A stretch of 15,791 nucleotides of DNA from an uncultured Lachnospiraceae bacterium (GTDB lineage Bacteria; Bacillota; Clostridia; Lachnospirales; Lachnospiraceae). This document shows positions 1 to 6,852 of this stretch, piece by piece (positions within the stretch are counted from its first letter, which is position 1; each line of letters opens with the position of its first letter). The notes under the pieces were generated by a model that saw only the letters and a program-made list of their open reading frames with translations, had not been told where the DNA came from and made no database searches. The stretch covers positions 1 through 15,791 of the forward strand of contig CADCOL010000065.1 of NCBI GenBank assembly GCA_902803015.1. Direction: 5' to 3'. The position numbers and the translations under genes were made by a program.

Positions 1-282
1 GGGATGGTATGAATATTCCAGCAAATCTCCCAATCCCGTTTTGATATTCTGCGTATGAACATGACATCCTTTTTCAATATCACATGTTGCCACACCGATT
101 GCGTTTCCGTACTTGATAATCTTTTCTCCCGAACGAATCGGTTCCAATGCAATTTTATGTCCGGCAGGAACATCCGTAAGTGCTTTAAATTCACCCGCTC
201 CGGTCGACAGAATTTCGCCGGCTGCGACGTTCTCAAGTGCCACTGCCACATTATCCAGTTCGTTAATGCGATATAATTTCAT
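1..282 (-). CDS. uxaA: Altronate dehydratase, N-terminal part (cut by window edge)
   Basis: Ninety-four codons are visible, from an ATG at 280-282 running off the left edge. UxaA dehydrates D-altronate to 2-keto-3-deoxygluconate, the third step of galacturonate breakdown in the cytoplasm. The visible part is the small N-terminal SAF-like domain of the family. It opens with MKLYRINELDNVAVAL and contains the conserved stretches GHKIAL, IKYGNAIG and HVHTQN, including the His residues typical of this domain. The large catalytic domain lies outside the window. The gene starts 44 bp after the uxaB stop on the same strand, so the two are surely cotranscribed. No strong Shine-Dalgarno is visible: a purine-rich GGAAAGAG lies about 20 nt upstream, and nearer there is only GGGTAAAAAG. 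The identity rests on recognising the family by eye. Another member of the UxaA/GarD family is possible, but the adjacent uxaB favours altronate. Confidence 0.88.
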   Translation of the reverse strand, partial: MKLYRINELDNVAVALENVAAGEILSTGAGEFKALTDVPAGHKIALEPIRSGEKIIKYGNAIGVATCDIEKGCHVHTQNIKTGLGDLLEYSYHP

Positions 283-326
283 CTTTTTACCCGTCGATTT
301 CTCTTTCCAAATGCAGAGTCCTGTAA

Positions 327-1790
327 CTACTGCAGATTCTTTTGAATCGCTTCTCTCATGCCAAGTGCCCGGATATCGATCAGATATTCGCAGACAGCAT
401 CCGTAAGACCTTTCACCTCATTCAGATTCTGACCGAAGAAATCCTCTCTTCCAAGAAATGCCTGTGTAAACTCTTTTGCGTCTTTTCCGGAATACTCCGC
501 AAAGAAGGCAAGCACTGCCGCGTCATCCATGATTCGGTATTCTTCCCCGTCGCGGTGTCCGATTAATGCACCGTCACGAAGCTCGCTTCCCGTATAGAAC
601 GCCATCAATGCTGCCAGCGAGAATGTAAGATGCGCCGGAAGCTTTCCGAACTGTTCCTCATAGGACAGGAGGCTCGGCATACATCTCGCTCTCCACTTGG
701 ACACCGAATTTAACGAGATGGAAAGCAACGCATGTTTTACATAAGGATTCTTAAAACGTGTGATAACTGCCTCCGCAAAATCTTCCAAATCTTTCTTCGG
801 AAGAGTCAATGTCGGAATTACCTCGTCATAAATTGTCTCCTGAATATATTTCATGATATCCTCATCTTCCATCGACTGGAGGACGATATCGTTTCCGCAA
901 AGGAAGGAGGCAAGTACAAAAGAGGTATGAGCACCGTTTAGAATTCTTACCTTTCTCTGTTTGTATGGTTTCTGGTTATCGGTATAGATTACGGGAAGGC
1001 CTGCGGCATCAAGGGGAAACTCTTTGCTGATGTCCTTCGGACACTCAATTACCCAGAGTGCAAACGGTTCCCCTGTAACAATCAGCTCATCCTTATATCC
1101 CCATTCTTCCCAGAGTTTTTCATCTTCATCCTTCGGATAACCGGTAATAATCCGGTCAACCAATGTCGAGCAGAAAATACAAGCCTCTTCCACCCAGTTT
1201 TTAAAATCCGCTCCGAGATCCCAGTTTTCAATCTGCTTTAATACGCATTCTTTCAAATGGATTCCGTTGTCATCGATCAGTTCGACCGGAAGCATTACCA
1301 AACCTTTATCCGTCGCGCCGTTAAAGTATGTAAAGCGCTCATATAAAAACTTGGTAAGCTTTCCGGGGTATGTGCGAGGAGGATTGCACTCAAACCGATC
1401 GTTTTCGTCATATACTATTCCTGCTTCCGTTGTGTTGGAAACAATGTATCTCAAAGTATCAAGTTTTGCGTATGCGCTGTATTTTTCATATTCCGTATAC
1501 GCATCCGCCACATCCGCCACACTGCTGACAATGCGGTTCCGAACTTCCGCCTTTCCGTCAACGATTCCTCTTAAGGAAACCGTATACAGGCAATCCTGCT
1601 TTCCGAACCGTTCCAGGGAACCGAATTCAATCGGCTTAATCAGGACAATATCTCCGTCAAAATTTCCTTTTTCATTTGCAATGTCAATCATGTAATCCAC
1701 AAATCCTCGAAGGAAATTTCCTTCTCCGAACTGTAATACTTTAACAGGTCTTTCTTTCTTTTCCGTTTTTGCCGCGCTCAAATATTCCAT
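327..1790 (-). CDS. uxaB: Tagaturonate reductase (altronate oxidoreductase)
   Basis: This enzyme reduces D-tagaturonate to D-altronate with NADH, the second step of galacturonate catabolism. The 487-residue product matches the usual family length of about 480-490. The N-terminal Rossmann segment has VKVLQFGEGNFLRGF at about residues 17-30, characteristic of UxaB rather than of fructuronate reductase UxuB. The long-chain polyol dehydrogenase active-site pattern K-x4-N-x2-H is seen at Lys280, Asn285 and His288. The start is ambiguous. An ATG at 1788-1790 is directly preceded by an in-frame GTG at 1791-1793, and a single AGGAGA (1799-1804) serves both with 8 or 5 nt spacing. I prefer the ATG. 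The gene heads a minus-strand operon with uxaA. Its promoter, with a perfect LacI-type operator just downstream of the -10 box, is annotated separately. Confidence 0.95.
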   Translation of the reverse strand: MEYLSAAKTEKKERPVKVLQFGEGNFLRGFVDYMIDIANEKGNFDGDIVLIKPIEFGSLERFGKQDCLYTVSLRGIVDGKAEVRNRIVSSVADVADAYTEYEKYSAYAKLDTLRYIVSNTTEAGIVYDENDRFECNPPRTYPGKLTKFLYERFTYFNGATDKGLVMLPVELIDDNGIHLKECVLKQIENWDLGADFKNWVEEACIFCSTLVDRIITGYPKDEDEKLWEEWGYKDELIVTGEPFALWVIECPKDISKEFPLDAAGLPVIYTDNQKPYKQRKVRILNGAHTSFVLASFLCGNDIVLQSMEDEDIMKYIQETIYDEVIPTLTLPKKDLEDFAEAVITRFKNPYVKHALLSISLNSVSKWRARCMPSLLSYEEQFGKLPAHLTFSLAALMAFYTGSELRDGALIGHRDGEEYRIMDDAAVLAFFAEYSGKDAKEFTQAFLGREDFFGQNLNEVKGLTDAVCEYLIDIRALGMREAIQKNLQ

Positions 1791-1895
1791 CACTTTTCTC
1801 TCCTACTAACGCTCCGCCTCTGTAACATTTTTTACACAGGCATCCGTCATTTCTTTAATTCATTACCGTGTTTCGCTTTTCTTTTTACGAATTTA

Positions 1896-1909
1896 TGAAA
1901 GCGCTTACA
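1896..1909. promoter_or_regulatory. LacI-family operator (cre-like) before uxaB
   Basis: The 14-bp site TGAAAGCGCTTACA is a near-perfect palindrome centred on GCGC. It fits both the classical LacI-family/CcpA cre pattern and the operators of local LacI-type sugar repressors. Its exact reverse complement occurs once more in the window, at 10682-10695 before the solute-binding protein gene. It sits 7 bp downstream of the uxaB -10 box, a good position for repression. Whether the adjacent regulator, CcpA, or both bind it cannot be decided from sequence. Confidence 0.75.
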
Positions 1910-1916
1910 CATTTTT

Positions 1917-1945
1917 ATCTTAAAGCAAGTCCTTTGATTCGTCAA
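1917..1945 (-). promoter_or_regulatory. Predicted sigma-70/sigma-A promoter of uxaBA
   Basis: On the minus strand a -35 box TTGACG (1940-1945) and a -10 box TAAGAT (1917-1922) are separated by exactly 17 nt. They match the consensus at 5 of 6 and 4 of 6 positions. Transcription would start near 1908-1911, at the edge of or inside the LacI-type operator at 1896-1909, and leave a leader of roughly 120 nt before uxaB. Confidence 0.65.
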
Positions 1946-2014
1946 TAGGAATGATTCCTTTTTATCTCTGTATTTTTTCACAAAAACTCGGACCGTTTTT
2001 CATCACTTTTTTCA

Positions 2015-2043
2015 TTGCTCTTTTATCTATGTGCTTGTATAAT
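2015..2043 (+). promoter_or_regulatory. Predicted promoter of the LacI regulator-uxaC operon
   Basis: A perfect -10 box TATAAT (2038-2043) has a weak -35 TTGCTC (2015-2020) upstream, spaced by 17 nt. The predicted start near 2050 leaves a leader of about 115 nt. A degenerate copy of the shared operator lies 13 bp downstream of the -10 box, which suggests autoregulation. Confidence 0.55.
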
Positions 2044-2056
2044 CGTATTAGATTTG

Positions 2057-2070
2057 TGTAACTGTTTTCA
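2057..2070. promoter_or_regulatory. Degenerate LacI-type operator before the regulator gene
   Basis: TGTAACTGTTTTCA matches the window's two perfect sites (TGTAAGCGCTTTCA in this orientation) at 11 of 14 positions. Both outer half-sites, TGTAA and TTTCA, are intact; only the central GCGC is changed. It lies 13 bp downstream of the TATAAT box, a distance similar to those of the perfect sites (7 and 12 bp). In an AT-rich leader a chance match is possible. Confidence 0.4.
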
Positions 2071-2164
2071 TATCTTTTTACATCGCTTTTACTCTTTTCA
2101 CTCTTTAATATGAAAACTTTTTACATAAATACTGCAAACCGGAAAGACATATGAGGTGATACTT

Positions 2165-3169
2165 GTGACAATTTACGATATTTCAAAGAAAGCCGGTGTA
2201 TCCATTGCAACAGTTTCCAGAGTTTTAAACGGAAGCAGTAATGTAAGTCCCAAGACAAAGCAGAAAGTAATGGATGTCATAAACGAATGCGGCTATTCGC
2301 CGAATGTCTTCGCAAGAGGTCTGGGACTCGATTCCATGAATTGCGTTGGGATTCTTTGTGCGGATTCTTCCGATATCTATCTTGCAAAAGCCGTTTATTA
2401 TATCGAGCAGGCGCTCCGCGCAGGCGGCTACAATGCCATTTTGGCCTGTACCGGATACAGTCTGGAAACAAGAAAAGCATCCTTAAACATGATTATGAAA
2501 CAGCGCGTGGATTGTGTAATTCTTGTCGGATCTTCATTCATCGAAAACAACGATGCCGATAACGACTACATTCGCGAAGCGGCGGAAAAAGTACCCGTAA
2601 TGCTTTTGAACGCAGACTTTGACTGTCCGAATGTTTACTGTACCCTTTGCGATGATTTCAAATCTACAATGGATGCTACCATTTGGCTTTTGAATCACAA
2701 ACGCAAAAAGATTTTGTATCTGTACAATTCTCATTCCTATTCCGCAATCCGTAAGCTTTCCGGATTCCGTTCCGCCATTCTGATGAAAGAATTGGATTTG
2801 GATAAGAATTACGAGCAGTTTTACGACGGTCCACGTGATAATATCGACGGCGTTCGGGATTTTCTTCTCTCCGTAAGGAAAAACCACATCGACTTCGATG
2901 CCGTTCTCTGCGCGGATGATTCTCTTGCAAGCGGCGCTTTGAAATATGCCAAAGCATCCAAACTGAGTATTCCGAAGGACCTTGCGGTAATCGGATACAA
3001 CAATTCCATCTTAAGTCTCGCATGCGACCCGGATCTTAGCAGCGTAGATAACCATCTGGAAGATCAGTGCAATCAGCTGGTGAAATCCTGCATTCAGATT
3101 TTAAGCGGAATCGAAACGCCTCAAAAAATCATCTTTTCCGGTGAGCTGATCGAACGAGCAACCACCTAA
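2165..3169 (+). CDS. LacI/GalR-family transcriptional regulator of uronate use
   Basis: A 334-residue repressor-type protein. The helix-turn-helix is at residues 3-23 (TIYDISKKAGVSIATVSRVL), followed by the hinge helix with the family pattern P46-N47, A50-R51, L53; Leu53 is the expected minor-groove intercalating residue. Residues from about 60 to the end form a periplasmic-binding-protein-like effector domain, with VGILCADSSDIY near its start and VIGYNNS near its end. I place the start at the GTG at 2165. It has AGGTGAT a few bases upstream and gives the canonical family N-terminus, whereas the GTG at 2156 would add three residues and overlap that ribosome binding site. uxaC follows after 22 bp. 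Location between the uxaBA and uxaC units and the shared operators suggest it senses a galacturonate-pathway intermediate; the ligand is inference. I do not give a symbol because ExuR, UxuR and KdgR roles cannot be told apart here. Confidence 0.93.
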   Translation: MTIYDISKKAGVSIATVSRVLNGSSNVSPKTKQKVMDVINECGYSPNVFARGLGLDSMNCVGILCADSSDIYLAKAVYYIEQALRAGGYNAILACTGYSLETRKASLNMIMKQRVDCVILVGSSFIENNDADNDYIREAAEKVPVMLLNADFDCPNVYCTLCDDFKSTMDATIWLLNHKRKKILYLYNSHSYSAIRKLSGFRSAILMKELDLDKNYEQFYDGPRDNIDGVRDFLLSVRKNHIDFDAVLCADDSLASGALKYAKASKLSIPKDLAVIGYNNSILSLACDPDLSSVDNHLEDQCNQLVKSCIQILSGIETPQKIIFSGELIERATT

Positions 3170-3191
3170 AAAAGATAAAGGACAAAAACAT

Positions 3192-4598
3192 ATGAAAACG
3201 TTTATGGATAAAGACTTTCTTCTGTCCACCTCCGTGGCAAGGAAGTTGTTTCACGATTATGCCGAAAACCTACCGGTGCTTGATTATCATTGTCACATCA
3301 ATCCAAAGGAAATCGCCGAAGATCGAAAGTTTGACAACATCACTCAGGTATGGCTCGGCGGAGATCACTACAAATGGCGCTTTATGCGTTCCTGTGGTGT
3401 GGATGAAAAATTCATTACCGGAGACGCCTCCGATTATGAGAAATTTGAAAAATGGGCAGAGTGCCTTGGACATGCCATCGGCAATCCTTTGTACCACTGG
3501 AGCCATTTGGAATTACAGCGCTACTTCAACTACCACGGCACATTAAACAAGAATACGGCAAAGGAAGTATGGGAGATTTGCAATGCAAAGCTCGCCGAAC
3601 CCTCAATGAGCGTTCGCAACATCATCCGGCAATCCAATGTCACTTTAATCTGCACAACGGACGATCCCGTAGATTCCTTAGAGTGGCATAAACGAATTAA
3701 AGAAGACAATTCCTTCGAGGTAAAGGTACTTCCCGCATGGCGCCCGGATAAAGCAATGAACATTGAAAAGCCGGACTATACCTCCTACCTTGAGAAACTT
3801 TCCGACTGTTCCGGCGTGGAAATCAAAAACTTCGCTGATCTCTGCAAGGCTTTAAGCATCCGAATGGACTTCTTTGAAGAAAACGGATGCAGCGTATCCG
3901 ATCATGCACTCGAATACGTAATGTATGCACCGGCAAGTGATGATGTTGTCGAGAACATTTTTTCCAAACGTCTTTCCGGAAGCATTCCTTCCAGAGAAGA
4001 AGAACTGAAATTCAAAACCGCATTTATGCTTTATGTCGGCAAAGAATACGCAAAAAGGAACTGGGTAATGCAGCTTCACTACGGATGCAAACGCGATAAT
4101 AACGATTTGATGTATGCTTCTTTGGGTCCCGATACCGGATATGACTGCATTAATAACTATGCTCCTTCCGCTCAGATGGCGGACTTCTTAAATGCTTTAA
4201 ACAAAGAAAACACTTTGCCGAAAACCATTCTGTACAGTTTAAACCCGAATGACAACGAAGCCATCGGAACCATCCTCGGATGTTTTCAGAACTCCGATGC
4301 AATCGGCAAAATCCAGCAGGGCAGCGCATGGTGGTTTAACGATCACAAGATCGGCATGCAGAATCAGATGCTCTCCCTTGCCAACCTCGGTAATCTTTCC
4401 GGTTTCGTCGGAATGCTGACCGATTCAAGAAGTTTCTTATCCTACACAAGACATGAATACTTCCGCAGAATTCTTTGCAATCTGCTTGGAGACTTTGTGG
4501 AAAACGGGGAATTCCCGGAGGATTATGAAACATTGGAAGAAATTGTCAAAGGAATTTCTTATTACAACGCAGTACAGTATTTTAGCTTCCCCTTATAA
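3192..4598 (+). CDS. uxaC: Glucuronate/galacturonate isomerase
   Basis: UxaC interconverts D-galacturonate with D-tagaturonate and D-glucuronate with D-fructuronate in the cytoplasm, the entry step of both uronate routes. The 468 residues are the usual family length. The amidohydrolase-fold metal site begins with the His-Cys-His at residues 33-35 in LDYHCHINPKE. Other family signatures are WLGGDHYKWR near residue 55, ICTTDDPVDSLEWH in the middle, and MLTDSRSFLSYTRHEYFRR near the C-terminus. The gene lies 22 bp behind the LacI-type regulator with AAAGGA upstream of its ATG, so it is read as a two-gene operon. A clear terminator follows at 4615-4644. Because uxaA and uxaB flank it divergently, the galacturonate route is complete as far as 2-keto-3-deoxygluconate (allowing for the edge-truncated uxaA). 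No mannonate-branch genes (uxuA, uxuB) are present. Confidence 0.97.
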   Translation: MKTFMDKDFLLSTSVARKLFHDYAENLPVLDYHCHINPKEIAEDRKFDNITQVWLGGDHYKWRFMRSCGVDEKFITGDASDYEKFEKWAECLGHAIGNPLYHWSHLELQRYFNYHGTLNKNTAKEVWEICNAKLAEPSMSVRNIIRQSNVTLICTTDDPVDSLEWHKRIKEDNSFEVKVLPAWRPDKAMNIEKPDYTSYLEKLSDCSGVEIKNFADLCKALSIRMDFFEENGCSVSDHALEYVMYAPASDDVVENIFSKRLSGSIPSREEELKFKTAFMLYVGKEYAKRNWVMQLHYGCKRDNNDLMYASLGPDTGYDCINNYAPSAQMADFLNALNKENTLPKTILYSLNPNDNEAIGTILGCFQNSDAIGKIQQGSAWWFNDHKIGMQNQMLSLANLGNLSGFVGMLTDSRSFLSYTRHEYFRRILCNLLGDFVENGEFPEDYETLEEIVKGISYYNAVQYFSFPL

Positions 4599-4614
4599 GT
4601 TTTACACACATGCG

Positions 4615-4644
4615 AAAAGAGAGCCATCCACGGCTCTCTTTTTT
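4615..4644. terminator. Rho-independent terminator, probably bidirectional, between uxaC and the MATE gene
   Basis: The stem GAGAGCC (4619-4625) pairs with GGCTCTC (4632-4638) around a 6-nt loop, and flanking A and T runs extend the pairing to 11 bp. A six-T tract follows on the plus strand for uxaC, and a shorter T tract follows on the minus strand for the convergent MATE gene. It sits between the uxaC stop at 4598 and the MATE stop at 4662. Confidence 0.9.
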
Positions 4645-4645
4645 C

Positions 4646-4681
4646 ATGTCTTGATTTTACTTTATGTCTTGATTCTGCTTT
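4646..4681. repeat. 18-bp tandem duplication across the MATE stop codon
   Basis: Two adjacent 18-bp units (4646-4663 and 4664-4681) differ at only 2 positions. On the coding strand each encodes an IKT-like end. The true stop TAA is formed at the junction of the two units, and a second in-frame TGA follows one unit later. This suggests that a recent slippage duplicated the gene end and moved the stop upstream. Confidence 0.8.
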
Positions 4682-6029
4682 TCTTCCAATACCCCGTCAA
4701 ATATACGATTCCCAGCACCAGCGGTGCAATTCCGTTCGAAATCACGACGCTGTACCAGATGCTTTCCACCCCCAGTTGCAATATGTTTTGACAAATATAC
4801 AGGGTTGCGAACCGGAAAATCCAAAGCCTTGCAATATCCACCACCATCGTCACTTCCGTATGTCCACAGCCTCTGAAAAAGCCGGATGTTGAATTGTAAA
4901 CTCCGTTTGCAAAACACCAGAATGCCAAAATGGACAGATACCCGGCCGCCATGGGAATTACCGATGCATCATCCGAAAATATTTTCACAATGGACGTTGA
5001 CACCGCATCCCTGGACAGAATAAATCCTCCCACAAACAAAAACGCGGTAATGCCAATCATGGATAAATAATAAGCTTTCTGCGCTCGTTTCGGTTGCTTC
5101 GCGCCCATGTTCTGACTTACGATAATGGAAACTGCCGAGCCGATTCCGTTTGAAGGAAGTGAAATCAGACCGTTGATTTTATTTCCGACACCGTAAGCCG
5201 CCATGGCTTCTTTTCCGTATACCAAAACACTTTTAGACATTAAAAGAAATGCAAACTGGGTCACGCTGCCTCCGATTGCCGAAGGAAATCCAACCGTCAC
5301 AATATCTTTCAGCTTTTCTTTTTCAAACCGGAGTTTCTTTAAATCCAGATAAACGTTCGATGTATGTTTATTCAGCGCAATAAATGCCACAACAGCCGGA
5401 ATCATTTTGGCAAAAACAGTCGCAAGAGCCGCTCCGGCTGCCCCAAAGGAGAATACTACCATCAAAAGCGGGTCCATAATCATATTGATCCCAATTCCGA
5501 GAAGGTTAAGAAGCATCGGTTTTACCGTATCTCCCTGAGCCTGGTACACGGACTGAAACATATTGATGGTATACAGGAACGGCATATCAAGAATTACCAG
5601 CTGCAGATATGTTTTTGCCCCGTTAAACACTGCGTCTTCCGCACCGAGCCAACGGACAATGAATCCGGAGAGCAGAAATACCGTCAGGGCACATGTAGTC
5701 GAAAAAATCATGGTGCATACAAAAATCTGATTTGCCATGGATTTCGCTTCTTCTTTCTTCTGCGCACCTATATACCGTGCAATTAAAACGGAACCGGCCA
5801 CAGTAAGACCGCTTCCGAAATTAATCACAATATTCTGAACCGGCGTTACAAGATTAATCGCCGCCAGTTCATCCGTTCCGAGTTTTCCAAGCCAGTACGT
5901 ATCCGTCAGATTGTACATGGTCTGAATAAACGAATTCAACATAACCGGAATCGACAATGACAGAATTGCCGTCAACAGATTCCCGTTTAGTATTTCTTTT
6001 GTCGTTTTTTCGCTAATCTTTTGTTTCAT
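4662..6029 (-). CDS. MATE-family efflux transporter
   Basis: A 455-residue integral membrane antiporter of the multidrug and toxic compound extrusion family. Around twelve hydrophobic segments are visible, in two homologous halves. The first half starts with the family-typical segment NGNLLTAILSLSIPVMLNSF and continues with a YNLTDTYWLGKLGTDELAA stretch. The second half begins near residue 235 with a VGFPSAIGG motif. The start is an ATG at 6027-6029 that overlaps the acetylesterase stop as ATGA (6026-6029). No Shine-Dalgarno is evident, so translation is probably coupled. It is therefore the last gene of a sugar-uptake operon, an unusual place for a drug exporter. The exported compound is unknown; a sugar, acid or plant phenolic released on substrate breakdown is only a guess. 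The last codons and stop lie in a small tandem duplication. Confidence 0.93.
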   Translation of the reverse strand: MKQKISEKTTKEILNGNLLTAILSLSIPVMLNSFIQTMYNLTDTYWLGKLGTDELAAINLVTPVQNIVINFGSGLTVAGSVLIARYIGAQKKEEAKSMANQIFVCTMIFSTTCALTVFLLSGFIVRWLGAEDAVFNGAKTYLQLVILDMPFLYTINMFQSVYQAQGDTVKPMLLNLLGIGINMIMDPLLMVVFSFGAAGAALATVFAKMIPAVVAFIALNKHTSNVYLDLKKLRFEKEKLKDIVTVGFPSAIGGSVTQFAFLLMSKSVLVYGKEAMAAYGVGNKINGLISLPSNGIGSAVSIIVSQNMGAKQPKRAQKAYYLSMIGITAFLFVGGFILSRDAVSTSIVKIFSDDASVIPMAAGYLSILAFWCFANGVYNSTSGFFRGCGHTEVTMVVDIARLWIFRFATLYICQNILQLGVESIWYSVVISNGIAPLVLGIVYLTGYWKKSRIKT

Positions 6030-6766
6030 GGAGTACTATATTCGATTTCTCCGGGATAATACAGTCTTATCTTACCATCCCATTCCTCTTTAATCAGATC
6101 CGCATATTCACCGCCCAGGTTTTTCAGCCCCGCAGCAATCATTCCTGCAAAAATCACCGCTCCGGCATATTGCAGGTGAGTATTGTCGGTATCGAGTCCG
6201 TCCGGCTTGTAAGGATAAACTCCTGCCGGGACATGCATATACCAGTGATAGGTTACATCCTCTCCGGCTTTTTCCACACCTTCTCTCGACATGGTATATA
6301 AATCCACCAAAGGAACATTTTCTTCGAATGCAATCTCTTTCATGGCGCGAACATATTCCTTGTGGTTACCCGCATCAAGTTTGTGCGGACCGGCAAACGT
6401 TCGTCTGGTAAGAGGGGTAATCAAAACAGGCTTTGCTCCTGCCTTTCTTGCAGTTTCAATAAAAATGCGGAGATTCCCCTTAAAATCATCATCCGGTCTG
6501 GTATAACGTTCCGGATCTGATTCTTTCTCATCGTTATGACCGAACTGAATAAACAGATAATCACCTGCTTCGATGGCTTCCTCAATTTCAACAAGTCTTT
6601 TCTGATTGATGAAACTTCTCGTCGATCTCCCGTTTTTTGCGTAATTGCGAACCACCACATCTTTTTTTAAATAAAGCGGCATTACCTGTCCTATTCCTGT
6701 CTGCGGATAGGTTTCAATCCCGTTAAACTGTACCGTGGAATCGCCTGCCCAAAAAATTCGCTTCAT
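6026..6766 (-). CDS. CE12-type (rhamnogalacturonan/xylan) acetylesterase, SGNH hydrolase
   Basis: A 246-residue GDSL/SGNH esterase resembling rhamnogalacturonan acetylesterases (RhgT/YesT type), which remove O-acetyl groups from pectin or acetylated oligosaccharides. All four blocks are visible: nucleophile Ser10 in GDST (8-11), the oxyanion Gly in NYAKNGRST (41-49), GHND with Asn78, and the catalytic Asp194 and His197 in DNTHLQ. There is no signal peptide, so it should act in the cytoplasm on imported oligosaccharides. I choose the ATG at 6764-6766 because AAGGA lies 7 nt upstream and the protein then begins just before the first beta strand. An upstream in-frame start would add 17 basic residues and run into a terminator hairpin. 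It is followed directly by the MATE gene with a 4-bp overlap. Acetyl-xylan activity is an alternative. Confidence 0.9.
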   Translation of the reverse strand: MKRIFWAGDSTVQFNGIETYPQTGIGQVMPLYLKKDVVVRNYAKNGRSTRSFINQKRLVEIEEAIEAGDYLFIQFGHNDEKESDPERYTRPDDDFKGNLRIFIETARKAGAKPVLITPLTRRTFAGPHKLDAGNHKEYVRAMKEIAFEENVPLVDLYTMSREGVEKAGEDVTYHWYMHVPAGVYPYKPDGLDTDNTHLQYAGAVIFAGMIAAGLKNLGGEYADLIKEEWDGKIRLYYPGEIEYSTP

Positions 6767-6793
6767 TTTACTTTCCTTCCGTTTTCTCTCTTT

Positions 6794-6829
6794 TCCAAAA
6801 ACAAGCCGGCAAAACAATTTTTGCCGGCT
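6794..6829 (-). terminator. Intrinsic terminator or attenuator between permease and acetylesterase
   Basis: An 11-bp perfect stem, AGCCGGCAAAA (6804-6814) with TTTTGCCGGCT (6819-6829), encloses a 4-nt loop. On the minus strand it is followed by a TTGTTTTT tract. It lies 24 bp after the permease stop and ends about 38 bp before the acetylesterase start. I see no promoter between the hairpin and that start, so partial read-through is likely. Confidence 0.85.
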
Positions 6830-6852
6830 GTCTTTTCGGTCTCCAAAGTTTA

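Larger units (their letters stand above)
1794..2164. other. Divergent control region between uxaB and the regulator gene
   Basis: This 371-bp gene-free stretch is AT-rich with long T tracts. It holds the minus-strand uxaBA promoter and perfect operator on the left, and the plus-strand regulator promoter with a degenerate operator on the right. I see no coding potential, small RNA gene or riboswitch in it. The T-rich tracts around 1950-2030 and 2071-2130 remain unexplained. Confidence 0.6.
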
